Shown piece by piece: positions 25,501 through 35,033 of a stretch of 64,000 nucleotides of DNA. This stretch comes from Orychophragmus violaceus (lineage: Eukaryota > Streptophyta > Magnoliopsida > Brassicales > Brassicaceae). A program made the position numbers and the translations under genes. The stretch covers positions 74,085,581-74,149,580 of the forward strand of contig CM058240.1 in NCBI GenBank assembly GCA_030180135.1, written 5' to 3'. Under the pieces are notes generated by a model that was not told the origin of the DNA, did no database searches, and worked only from the letters and a program-made list of their open reading frames with translations. Within the stretch, counting starts at the first letter, position 1; each line of letters starts with the position of its first letter.

Positions 25501-25689
25501 CAAGGCTCTCAACAGAAATCCTTCACTGAACCCTCTCCATGGGAAGTCCCACAAGCATCACAAGGCCAGTCGTCACAGGCGGCAAGCCAACAATGGGACC
25601 ATGGATCTCAGAATGAAAGCATGCAGTGGGAAGAAAGGTCTCAACATCTAAACAATCCTACTGGTGGATGGAGCAGTTGGTTCTTCTAA
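22524..25689 (+). pseudogene. mudrA-like MULE transposase, nearly intact
   Basis: From ATG 22524 the protein has four tandem 18-20-residue repeats (KPCVRDDDAPVKMTRS type) and an acidic segment. A MuDR N-terminal DNA-binding domain follows at about 23400-23660 (FKHACLRYTLKSRYNIKYY, then PCPWKIYCS and HTCDR). The transposase core follows, with catalytic Asp in GLDGAFLK at about 24138 and SDKQK at about 24327, then a SWIM zinc finger (CTCACRGW...CIHA at about 24973-25024) and a CCHC knuckle (CSNCKQDGHNKTTC). Introns are predicted near 23664-23765, at 24341-24422 and at 25404-25479; the last two join in frame. Defects: a frame change at an A9 run near 23555, TAG at 24236 and TAG at 24498 (where tryptophan is usual). 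The protein would cut and move the MULE ends, but this copy is probably dead or dependent on readthrough. Confidence 0.9.
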
Positions 25690-26049
25690 GCAACTTTGTT
25701 GTTCTTGTTTTTCAGTGTTGCTCTCTGTGTGAGTGTGAAGACTAGTACTTTATGTTGTTTTCTGTGAAGCTCTGTAGGAGTGTGAAGACTAGTATTTTGG
25801 TGTTGTTTTCTTTGTTATGTGTGATGTTAACACAAATACTTTGTGTTCTTTTGGTATTGTTACATTCTGTTACTTATGTAACAATAATTTGTTTGTTGTT
25901 TTGTGATGTTAAGAAATTGTTGTTACTGTGATGTTAATACAAATACTTTATGTTGCTTAATGCTCGATTAGAGACAACAAGATTGAAAAACAGATCAGTT
26001 TAGTTGAGACACAAGACAAACACTTACATAAAGACACAAAGTTTTAATC

Positions 26050-26550
26050 CTAAGCTTCAACCAAGTGATTGAGAACATCTCTGACATTAGCTTTGCCGAG
26101 GGATATTATCAACATCAACATCAACACCACCGAGACCAAAATGATCAAGCAACAAGCTCCTGTGCATATCTTCATTAGCCATTTACACCTCCTCACTTCA
26201 CCTTTTGTAATCATCATCTCTGCCTTCAATTCCATAACAATTGTTTTCATTGTTTCAGCCTCTGCTTTTGCATCTTCCACTTCTTCTAAGACTGCTTCCT
26301 CAACCCATTTAAACAAATAATCCTACACACAATCAAATGCTGGATCAAAAACACACAAAATCTTACTCAATTACATCTTATTGTAACACATTGTTACCTT
26401 TCTTTTTGATGGGCACCTGAAAAAAGGTCTTCCAGGATTCGTTTGATTTTTAGAGGTGTAAATGGTCGATTCCAATCCGCAAACACACTTCGCCGGAAAA
26501 CCTCTGATTCCGAATGTGTTCACACATTCATCCTCTGTTTTTGAACTCAT
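26050..26550 (-). CDS. GRF zinc-finger, coiled-coil, transmembrane protein carried by the MULE
   Basis: Two exons on the minus strand, 26550-26398 and 26322-26050, join in phase 0 across a GTAAC...TGTAG intron to give 141 residues. Residues about 21-47 form a GRF-type zinc finger: KCVCG, then YTSKNQTNPGRPFFRCP. Residues about 55-100 are acidic/basic heptad-like (EEAVLEEVEDAKAEAET), predicting a coiled coil. Residues about 108-128 form a hydrophobic membrane segment (CLIILVSVVLMLMLIISL). There is no defect. The gene converges on the transposase gene inside the same terminal repeats, like mudrB opposite mudrA in maize MuDR, although mudrB is not homologous as far as I can see. GRF fingers bind single-stranded nucleic acid in other proteins; a role in transposition is inference. 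Confidence 0.75.
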
Positions 26551-26755
26551 CTTTGAGAGTTGAGCTTCGTTCAGAGAGCTAGAGAGATGAAACTCGAGGA
26601 TGAAATTAAAGTTCTGGGTTGGGGATTTGGGATTTTATTGACACGAGCTACATAGAGCGTTTAAATGTTTTAAGTGATTAAGACTAGTCAATGAAATGCG
26701 ACTGTCTCAGTGGCAACAAAACCCTTCTCCATTGCATACGACCCGAGATCGAGCC

Positions 26756-26997
26756 GTTTTTAGTCTTCATACAAAACGACGACGTTTTGTTACTAACAGC
26801 ACAGTAAACGGACTACTAAACGCTTTCTAATCATTCTGTTAACCAGGATAACGGCATGCTAATTTGGCCAAGTCAACAATCAGCTTTGTAATATTTGTAA
26901 AAGTCAACTTTAAATGATGTATTATTTGGCCAGCAACACAACCAGGGTATTATTTGGCCAGAATGGAAAAGTTCATGCTTTATTTGGCATTTTTCCC
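26756..26997 (-). repeat. MULE right terminal region
   Basis: The inner 42 bp match the left repeat exactly. The outward continuation contains three ATTTGGCC phrases and ends TTATTTGGCATTTTTCCC, a form seen at ends of Brassicaceae MULEs. The nine bases beyond (AAACTGAAA) would be the target duplication. Confidence 0.7.
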
Positions 26998-27329
26998 AAA
27001 CTGAAATATTTACTTCCAAAACTTTCAGAAACTCACTGTTTATCCGATAAGTCCATTATTGGAAAAGACATATTCCTTGATTTGCTAATAATGGAGTTCC
27101 ACATTTTAACCCCCCCCCCCCAAGAGAGAAACTGAATAAGTGTATATTATAATAGAAAAAAAAGGACAGATCCACCATCACTACCCAAACAATAAGATTG
27201 ATTCCTTTCTTAATGTCATTGTCCCTACTTTGGTGATCTCCCTACTTTGGTGATCTGTCATTTTCGCCTTTCTTTAATTTAAAACTCCGGTTTCCATTCG
27301 TCAATCATTCCGGTTATATTTACCAGCCT
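26998..27329. other. Intergenic DNA with a C12 run
   Basis: A 12-base poly-C tract lies at 27110-27121. A direct CTACTTTGGTGATCT repeat occurs at about 27225 and 27243. No gene is seen. Confidence 0.6.
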
Positions 27330-27615
27330 AAATTGGTCGTTTGTTTTTTTTTTTCTTTTTTCTTTTTTTTGATTAGTTTGGGGTATCCCGAACTTATAGA
27401 GGGGCTCAGACTAATCCTCAAATAGAGGTGCAGCCCATGAATAGATCATTTTTCCGGGTATTCAGATGGACCGAAAGCAATGGGTCTATATCCATGTAAG
27501 TGTCCAAAGAAATGTGTTTTAGTTTCACATAACAAATGGATCGAAACGTGTTAGCGTCCCCAATCTCTTTCCTTACCACTTGACCACAAGTCTTTGGACA
27601 AATTGGTCGTTTGTT
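27330..27615 (-). mobile_element. tRNA-derived SINE with target duplication
   Basis: A 16-bp direct repeat AAATTGGTCGTTTGTT at 27330-27345 and 27600-27615 brackets about 254 bp. Read on the minus strand the element starts TCCAAAGACTTGTGGTCAAG. It has an A-box-like TGGTCAAGTGGT and, about 35 bases on, a B-box-like TTCGATCC, and it ends in a poly-A stretch (poly-T at 27346-27369). These are the marks of a Pol III-transcribed plant SINE. Confidence 0.85.
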
Positions 27616-28778
27616 GTCATTACTTAGTTGTAATGGTGATTACGAAACATCCATTGAAGTGTTTCACATCCGAACTAGTCTTTGAGACAATGTCATAATC
27701 AAAGCGATGTGTTTTATCATGAGTCCATTTAAACAATAATTTTAGTGGTTCTTGTTAGAATAAAAATAGTATCTATCTCCATCAAATATATATTTAGTAA
27801 AACTACCACAAGATTTTAAAATATATTAAGACGATTTATTTTCAAAAAATAATTAAGTTACTCAAGTATCATTAATGACTTACAACTCGTTCAATTATAA
27901 GGTCGTTTTTTAAAAGTTCAATGCTATGCATGAAAAATGATGGTTTACTATGTACGGATATGTCACAAGTTTTATAGATAAAACTGATTAAAAACTACAA
28001 AACAAAAGTCGAAATTGGTTAGCTAGCAAAAAGTTATGCAAAAAAAGTTTTAAGATTTAAAGGGCAAGTGAATGTTTATAGACATACATATAAGGTTTTC
28101 TTCTACATATATACGCCTTAAAGATAATTAAAAATCATTTAACAAACTTAAAATAAAATAAAAAACATTTATGAACATCTAAACAACTGTTTACGATGAT
28201 TAACAGATATGAATGCTAGCCAGTATAATCACGATGAATGATTATCCAAAAGTTACAAAACAGTATGAATGATCATCCAAAAGTTACTATTTTTGGTTTT
28301 GTCGGTTGAAACACCCGAAAGGTTGATTTTTTTTTTTTGTCCTAGAGTTTGTTGGACAAGTTAAATTGGTATTGCGACCCTAACCACCTCTCACATTGAG
28401 GACGTACGGTTGGTTGGTGGTAGGGTCTTTGCCAGCCATATCCAAACTTTGAATTCAAAAATATCTACTCCACATCCCTCATGTCACATTGATTGGCTCG
28501 TGTTTCTAGCAAGATTTTGGCATCGTTAAGAGGCGCGGATACAAAATATAATTCGGTCCTATCCCAGTGTATGCCAAATATTGTAAAGAATAGTATTCTG
28601 ATCTATTACCAGAAACCATAAATCATTATATTTTAGCGATGATGATGAATGAATGGATCCACCTATACGTATATAGTTGTTGCATAAGAAAAACATATTA
28701 TGTTCCTTAATTGCTCCAAGTCAATCTCATTTCGAAATCTTCAATCAGAATAACTTATATTATGATTTATTGTGTATA

Positions 28779-28817
<39 letters not shown>

Positions 28818-28924
28818 TTAAGTGTGGAGGGGAATGTAGATGAAAGAAAGAGTCAACGTTTTGGTACATTCTGTGGTAGAGGAGCTCTCTCAACTTTCTT
28901 CTATATATACACATACCATTCTCC
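27616..28924. other. AT-rich intergenic DNA with a (GT)n microsatellite
   Basis: A (GT)n run lies at about 28780-28815; the short Val-Cys/His-Thr frames over it are artefacts. At 28326-28440 a poly-T start followed by TTTGTTGGACAAG and GTTGGTTGGTGG could be the 3' end of another minus-strand retroposon, but no target duplication was found. No gene is seen. Confidence 0.5.
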
Positions 28925-29414
28925 ATTACCCCCTTTTTTTTTGGTCATGGAAATTTCATTTCATAAATAGTTCAAACGATTACAAGAGAGGGAGAGCCTA
29001 CGGTCGTGGACCTTACGGCTTTTTTTGCTAAAAGATCCGCTATCCCGTTAATAGAACGTGGGATATGGATGAAACCAACACTCACAAACGAAGCAGAGAT
29101 AAACAGAATATCTTCTATCACCTTTTTTGCATCCTTATGAGCTCGACGATTGTTGAGGCCTCCGATAACATTTCGTGCATCCGACGCTATCCTAATACGC
29201 TGGAAGTTCATGATCTTAGCCACCATCAAAGCTTCTCTAATGGTCACTGCTTCCGCTACTTCCGGTGATTTGATGAAGCTCGCTGCCCTTGAGCCTTCAA
29301 TAAGTGATTTCCCGGTTAGATCTTCCATATGCCAGCCCAAACCCGTCACTTTATCCTGACCCGTCCATGATGCATCTGTATATATGCTTTGTCACTAACT
29401 TTATTACCCCCTTT
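28925..29414 (-). mobile_element. 5'-truncated LINE, 3' RNase H end
   Basis: A 12-bp direct repeat ATTACCCCCTTT at 28925 and 29403 flanks the insertion. On the minus strand it carries an RNase H-like (RVT_3) fragment at 29349-28975, with EAVTIREALMVAK, RIASDARNVIGGLN and NGIADLLAKKAV, followed by a poly-A tail (poly-T at 28934-28942). Only the last roughly 470 bp of a plant L1-type element were inserted, the usual result of target-primed reverse transcription. The 5' junction shows a small duplication of CTTTGTCACTAACTT. Confidence 0.88.
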
Positions 29415-29666
29415 GTCACTAACTTCACACACTCTCTTTCGTCTATATATATGCTTACACATATTCATACATACATACTTTATGATGCTGCACAAACATA
29501 TATACACACACATAGGTTTGAGAGTGATGTTGGTTGTTGACAGAAGATAGAGAGCACTAAGGATGACATGCAAGTACATACATATATATATATATATATA
29601 TCATCACACCGCATGTGGATGATAAAATATTTAAACAAAAATTCAAGAAAGAGAGGGATATATTAA
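29415..29666. other. Short spacer with (AT)n tract
   Basis: It contains TATACACACACA and an (AT)n run at about 29581-29602. No gene is visible. Confidence 0.6.
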
Positions 29667-30841
29667 TGTAGCCTCAGAATCACACTGATGCCAAACCACT
29701 TGATGATCAGATGATCTCAAGCCAAAACGATGCGGAAGATGGTGTTGAAGGTAGAGATGGTGATGATGGTAGGGATTGACTCACTCAATCAATTGTATGG
29801 ACAGAGATATGAATCACTCAACACTCTAGACCACAGATTCTATAGTACTAGATGAATCACTCAAATAGACTAGAGAACAAACACAAAGAAATCACAAACT
29901 TTGTGGAAGAAAACTGAATCGAAATTCTATTGCTTTTAGATTGATCAAGGGTGAATAATACAATAGATGATACTGAGCTTATATAAGCTTTTTACAACGG
30001 TCCTATTGACCTTGAACAAGAAGGAAATCGAAACTTAATGAAAAACTAGCCGTTATGCTGAATATGGTAATGCTTCAATGTTGGATGCTCTTCTTTGTAT
30101 CTGGATGGCTTTAGGGGATAAGTGAGGATCTCTGGAACATCTTTAATGGCATAGAATTTGCAGCTCTCATTCTTGGAAAGGAGCCGTTGGATGATCTTCT
30201 CCTTGAATGTGCTTGTGTCTGAATAAGGAAAGTTGAACAAGCTGAACTTCCAATTGATTATGTGCCTTCTGGCTGAGTTGGGGACGTCTTCTATCTTATT
30301 TGGCTTGTGGTAAATGTCTCCTGGTCGCCAAATCTTGGTTTGAGAGGTGGTAAACCAATTGGTCTTCATAGCTTCCATAAATAGCTCCGGTTGAGTTGGC
30401 TTAAGTTCCAATAGGATCTGCCTGATCCAGTGTGGGCTGGTGCTTCTGAGGGTGTTGTAGAGTGCTTCTAGAAGTGATAATAAGTCTCCTGGTCGCCAAG
30501 TTCGAGTTTGGAAATATTTGAACTCATGATCTTCCAAATAAGGCAAGTGTAGCATCTCCTGATTTGGAAGTTGAATATCTTTCAAACCATCACTCCTTTT
30601 GGTTCGAATCCAATTCTCCCTGGTCCTCTTATGAGTTGGGAATCCAGAACAATTGGATTTGTTGATTGGTTCCTTCTGGATAGGTCGGAGTGCTTCATTT
30701 TCTGATTGTTGGTCTCCATTGGGTCTGGTTGCGCTGACTGACGTAGTAGTTGAGTTAGTCAGCGTGCTGACTGACGTAGTGACTGACGTAGTGGTTGAGT
30801 TAGCGAGCGCATGGTCTAGTCTTGTTTTGATGACCGCATCA
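29667..30841 (-). repeat. 3' LTR of the gag-only element (U3 is coding)
   Basis: Reading on the minus strand, the first 796 bases (30841-30046) continue the gag frame. The stop lies about 60 bases before the TATA motif TTATATAAGC at about 29980. The last roughly 300 bases are non-coding R/U5. Confidence 0.88.
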
Positions 30842-33309
30842 TACCCTCCCTCTTCAAAAAGTTTTGACCTCAAAACTTGATAACCTGCACATAGATAAGT
30901 CAAGTTAGTCCAGTGAAGTGAATGAGGGTTTAGAAGATTACCTTGGGAATCATTTTGATTCCGGTAGATTTGTGGAGCATCCGGTGGCTCTTCTTTGAGT
31001 AAATAGGATTGCAGTAATCCTCTTCTTTGAGATGGTATGGTGTCTCCTTGGCTTATCTTGCTCCTGCTCTCCTTAAGACCTGAAATATTCTCAACACTTT
31101 GGCAAAGAGACAAGTGCATTACGGGCTTCTTATGAAGAGATAAACTTGCTCTCAAAATACTTATGACAAAATGCCTTTGCTCTTCTCGTGGACAGAACAC
31201 TGATTCCTCATTTGACAAGTTCATTGAGCTATCAAGAACAAACTGATTATAAGAATTACTTACCTGATGCACACCTTTAGTGTTGTGATTCAGCTTGGAT
31301 ATCATGGTAAGATGTCTGAATGTCGGATCTGGTGGTTTCTCCTTGATTCCTCCTTTGGTCTCAACACTCTTAGCTCTACCTGCTTCATCACTTGAATCTA
31401 GGGACAAGTGCATTATACCAGTAGCATGAGAGTTAAAGTTAGACACTTTAAGTTCAGAGACAACCTTGCATTTGGTGGGGACTAGGTTTCTTCCAAGTCT
31501 CTGATTTACTTGTGGCTCTTGTAGACACAAGTAGCTTTGTTCTGGTCTCTTTAATATGGCTTCTTTTGCCTCATGCTTCATGGTTTCTCCTGTACCAAAA
31601 TCAATTCCCAAAGACAAGAACAAGTGCATTATATCTGAGTTTAGTATTATAGGAACAGATTTGGTGAAGCTTAAACTCACAGTGATTGCATTGGTGAGTT
31701 GGCACTTGATACTTTCCTTGTGTGCTTGCACCTCACGGTTGATGTCTTCTTGGCTTGTGTACTCTTCTTCTTGTCTTATTCCTGGATCAAAACTCTTTGG
31801 CAAAGACAAGTGCATTAATCTAGGACTAGAAATCAAAAGATCAGAATGAAGTAAACTATCACTTTCTCTAGATATTTCTGTGTTATCTTCTAGTGAGGTT
31901 TCTTTCAACAATATCTTAAGGGGACAATTTGCAGCAAAATGTCCTTTCCTATGGCACTTATAGCATGTTGGTCCTTTGAGACCCAAATTATTATTGGTTG
32001 CTACTGCTGGTTCATTCAAGATATGGTTCTCTGTTTTTGGATCATCTAAACCTTGTTTAATCATGGAGGGACTTACCTGACCAAAATTCTGGTTTTGTTC
32101 TGCCTCCTTTGATGACATGGTCTGTGAAATTAAGGTGTGGGCTGGTGGATCCTCTTGGGTCAGAATGTTGTTGGTAGTGAGCTCTTCCTTGTTATGAACA
32201 TGACCTGCATTTTTAACCTTTGGCAAAGACAAGCACATTAATCTTGAATTGGGAGTTTTAGAACTAGGCTGTGATAAGCAATCTCTTGACCTTGGTGAAT
32301 TCAATTTCAGTTCAAGTGATGCTAAATCAGTAACTAGTCTTTTCGGGCATGCAACAGCAAAATGACCTCTCTTATGACATTTATAACATATTGGACTTGA
32401 TTTAAGAGAGATTAAGTTCTTACTTTGGGGTGTTCCTTGTAGCTCACGTTGTGGTACTGAAATATGTGAAAGAGTTGCGGCTAGTGGCTTCTTCTGTGTA
32501 TGGTGCTGCTTAGGCTGAGCTATGTGTGGATGAGGTGTGATCATCACCCTCTTTGGTTGGCTGCGAGTTTGGTTCTTCTTCACAAACTCCTTATACATTC
32601 TGGATTTCAAAGCTCCCCAATCTAGTATTGGCTTGTTGTAGAAGCCATGTGCATTTTCTTTCAGCCACCATTGGTAAGCATCTCCAACTAGAGCATCTAT
32701 GGCATATGACAACTTCTCTTCTTTAAGAATGTTATTAGCCTTCATCCATTGCTTCATGTTTGTCTCCCATTGGAGGTAAGCCTCAGGGTCATGGCTATGA
32801 CCTGAAAAGATTAAAGAGTTAGTTTGTAAACCACTTCTTGTTCTTCTCTTTTTCTTTGATCCAGCCTCGGTGGTGTAAGCTCTTGATGAGTTCGTCCCAA
32901 AGAAATAAGGAGGCCTCTCTTCTGAAGTGTTGAACTTCATATAGGATTTTTCATATGACCCTCCATAGGCTTCTTCTTCTTCATAAGTATCTGCATCTGT
33001 CTCTTCTCCATAACCTTCCTCATAGAGACTTGAGTGACTCCAACTTGAGGTTGTTGTGTGATACTTGTTGTGGCGCGGTTTTGGATTGCTTGAGCTATTG
33101 TCTGGGGATTCAGGATCAGACCCTTCTCCATTTGTTGCATCTCCACTCTCCGAACTAGCATAGCCATCTCCTGGCCATGGTGGAGATTCATAGTCAGCCT
33201 CTTCATCGGAATTGGCTAGACTTTCTTCTTCTCCACTCCATTGGTTTCCATCTAGTTGGTAAGACTCTTCTTCCTCTAAATCTCCCATGGCTGTGTTTCC
33301 TTGGTTCAA
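30046..33309 (-). CDS. Extended gag protein, 1087 residues, reaching into the 3' LTR
   Basis: ATG 33309 starts an acidic N-terminus (GDLEEEESYQLDG). A chromovirus-like gag core lies at residues about 165-265 (SGHSHDPEAYLQWE, KLSYAIDALVGDAYQWWL). Two CCHC knuckles follow: CYKCHKRGHFAVAC (about residue 308) and CYKCHRKGHFAANC (about 453). Between and after them, at least six copies of an (I/L/V)MHLSL-type motif recur. The frame passes through the polypurine tract as EEGGYDA and continues about 265 residues inside the LTR. There it has an S/T-rich stretch and two WRPGDLL/WRPGDIY motifs, ending KHYHIQHNG. It is fully open, unlike most coding regions here. Gag should package the element's RNA; the function of the LTR-encoded tail is unknown. 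Confidence 0.85.
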   Translation of the reverse strand: MNQGNTAMGDLEEEESYQLDGNQWSGEEESLANSDEEADYESPPWPGDGYASSESGDATNGEGSDPESPDNSSSNPKPRHNKYHTTTSSWSHSSLYEEGYGEETDADTYEEEEAYGGSYEKSYMKFNTSEERPPYFFGTNSSRAYTTEAGSKKKRRTRSGLQTNSLIFSGHSHDPEAYLQWETNMKQWMKANNILKEEKLSYAIDALVGDAYQWWLKENAHGFYNKPILDWGALKSRMYKEFVKKNQTRSQPKRVMITPHPHIAQPKQHHTQKKPLAATLSHISVPQRELQGTPQSKNLISLKSSPICYKCHKRGHFAVACPKRLVTDLASLELKLNSPRSRDCLSQPSSKTPNSRLMCLSLPKVKNAGHVHNKEELTTNNILTQEDPPAHTLISQTMSSKEAEQNQNFGQVSPSMIKQGLDDPKTENHILNEPAVATNNNLGLKGPTCYKCHRKGHFAANCPLKILLKETSLEDNTEISRESDSLLHSDLLISSPRLMHLSLPKSFDPGIRQEEEYTSQEDINREVQAHKESIKCQLTNAITVSLSFTKSVPIILNSDIMHLFLSLGIDFGTGETMKHEAKEAILKRPEQSYLCLQEPQVNQRLGRNLVPTKCKVVSELKVSNFNSHATGIMHLSLDSSDEAGRAKSVETKGGIKEKPPDPTFRHLTMISKLNHNTKGVHQVSNSYNQFVLDSSMNLSNEESVFCPREEQRHFVISILRASLSLHKKPVMHLSLCQSVENISGLKESRSKISQGDTIPSQRRGLLQSYLLKEEPPDAPQIYRNQNDSQGNLLNPHSLHWTNLTYLCAGYQVLRSKLFEEGGYDAVIKTRLDHALANSTTTSVTTSVSTLTNSTTTSVSATRPNGDQQSENEALRPIQKEPINKSNCSGFPTHKRTRENWIRTKRSDGLKDIQLPNQEMLHLPYLEDHEFKYFQTRTWRPGDLLSLLEALYNTLRSTSPHWIRQILLELKPTQPELFMEAMKTNWFTTSQTKIWRPGDIYHKPNKIEDVPNSARRHIINWKFSLFNFPYSDTSTFKEKIIQRLLSKNESCKFYAIKDVPEILTYPLKPSRYKEEHPTLKHYHIQHNG

Positions 33310-33767
33310 TCAGGCAAAAAGAAAGAGAGAACTCAGAATCGAAATAGTTTCAAAAAGGAAACAAGAATAAGCGATACAAAAGGAAAATTGATCTTTTACT
33401 CTTTTCTTGATTTTTTTTTTTAAAAATTTTCGAAAATCAAATATGACAAAGCTAAATAAGTAAATAAACCTTTTTTCTTTCTTTTTTATGAAAACAAAAC
33501 AAGAACAATATGAAACAAAAATCGACAAGAACAAGCTTTTTTTTTTATGAGATGAATCAAACAAGAAAAGAAATCAAATATTTTTATGGATTTTATAGGT
33601 TTATCAAAACAAAACAAGAACTGATTGAAAACAAAACAGAATCACAATTTTTTTATGGATTTTTTTTTTGATTTTAAAAGAAAAGAAACAACAACCAAAA
33701 TAAAAGATAAGGGTTGGATGAACACAACCTGATTGATAGGAGCTTTTGAAGCTTTGATACCAGATGA
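33310..33767 (-). promoter_or_regulatory. Primer site and 5' leader of the gag-only element
   Basis: Between the 5' LTR and the gag ATG are the primer site (minus-strand TGGTATCAAAGC at about 33761-33750) and an A/T-rich leader with several poly-T runs and repeated AACAAAACAAGAAC-type phrases. No gene is present. Confidence 0.75.
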
Positions 33768-34942
33768 TGTAGCCTCAGAATCACACTGATGCCAAACCAC
33801 TTGATGATCAGATGATCTCAAGCCAAGACGATGCGGAAGATGGTGTTGAAGGTAGAGATGGTGATGATGGTAGGGATTGACTCACTCAATCAATTGTATG
33901 GACAGAGATATGAATCACTCAACACTCTAGACCACAGATTCTATAGTACTAGATGAATCACTCAAATAGACTAGAGAACAAACACAAAGAAATCACAAAC
34001 TTTGTGGAAGAAAACTGAATCGAAATTCTATTGCTTTTAGATTGATCAAGGGTGAATAATACAATAGATGATACTGAGCTTATATAAGCTTTTTACAACG
34101 GTCCTATTGACCTTGAACAAGAAGGAAATCGAAACTTAATGAAAAACTAGCCGTTAGGCTGAATATGGTAATGCTTCAATGTTGGATGCTCTTCTTTGTA
34201 TCTGGATGGCTTTAGGGGATAAGTGAGGATCTCTGGAACATCTTTAATGGCATAGAATTCGCAGCTCTCATTCTTGGAAAGGAGCCGTTGGATGATCTTC
34301 TCCTTGAATGTGCTTGCGTCTGAATAAGGAAAGTTGAACAAGCTGAACTTCCAATTGATTATGTGCCTTCTGGCTGAGTTGGGGACGTCTTCTATCTTAT
34401 TTGGCTTGTGGTAAATGTCTCCTGGTCGCCAAATCTTGGTTTGAGAGGTGGTAAACCAATTGGTCTTCATAGCTTCCATAAATAGCTCCGGTTGAGTTGG
34501 CTTAAGTTCCAATAGGATCCGCCTGATCCAGTGTGGGCTGGTGCTTCTGAGGGTGTTGTAGAGTGCTTCTAGAAGTGATAATAAGTCTCCTGGTCGCCAA
34601 GTTCGAGTTTGGAAATATTTGAACTCATGATCTTCCAAATAAGGCAAGTGTAGCATCTCCTGATTTGGAAGTTGAATATCTTTCAAACCATCACTCCTTT
34701 TGGTTCGAATCCAATTCTCCCTGGTCCTCTTATGAGTTGGGAATCCAGAACAATTGGATTTGTTGATTGGTTCCTTCTGGATAGGTCGGAGTGCTTCATT
34801 TTCTGATTGTTGGTCTCCATTAGGTCTGGTTGCGCTGACTGACGTAGTAGTTGAGTTAGTCAGCGTGCTGACTGACGTAGTGACTGACGTAGTGGTTGAG
34901 TTAGCGAGCGCATGGTCTTGTCTGGTTTTGATGACCGCATCA
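33768..34942 (-). repeat. 5' LTR of the gag-only element
   Basis: It carries the same LTR-encoded frame (34942-34147) without the upstream gag, so a 273-residue open frame here is a copy of the gag tail. The short open start outside the LTR (MQALSLSI) is flanking DNA and probably not functional. Confidence 0.88.
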
Positions 34943-35033
34943 TATATAGAGAGAGAAAGAGCCTGCATATCTACTCTTTTGTGCTCTCTATACTTCTGTC
35001 ACCACCCTTATTTATTCCTCTCTTACCTATATA

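Larger units (their letters stand above)
22236..26997 (+). mobile_element. Mutator-like element (MULE) with two convergent genes
   Basis: A 42-bp perfect inverted repeat (GTTAGTAACAAAACGTCGTC onward) lies at 22236-22277 and 26756-26797. On the right it continues outward to a TTTGGCATTTTTCCC end at 26997, which looks like the true MULE terminus. On the left the outer part is replaced by the retroelement LTR. Inside are a mudrA-like transposase gene (plus) and a GRF zinc-finger gene (minus). No 9-bp target duplication can be checked because the left end is lost. Confidence 0.88.
29667..34942 (-). mobile_element. Young gag-only LTR retroelement (non-autonomous, CRM-like)
   Basis: Two 1175-bp LTRs (29667-30841 and 33768-34942) differ at about eight positions (about 99.3% identical). 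On the minus strand the LTR runs TGATGCGGTC to GAGGCTACA. The primer site TGGTATCA(A)AGC follows the 5' LTR at about 33763-33750, and the polypurine tract GAAGAGGGAGGG precedes the 3' LTR. A single 1087-codon frame encodes gag with two zinc knuckles and no protease, RT or integrase. Flanks (TATTAA against TATATA) give no exact target duplication. This fits a TR-GAG/noaCRM-type element mobilised in trans. Confidence 0.9.

Noticed and set aside
27546..27599. A genuine tRNA gene from the A/B-box-like sequence
   Set aside because: No cloverleaf or acceptor stem; the poly-A end and target duplication identify a SINE.
34147..34968. 273-residue protein as a separate gene
   Set aside because: It is the 5' LTR copy of the gag tail; its first eight codons are flanking DNA.
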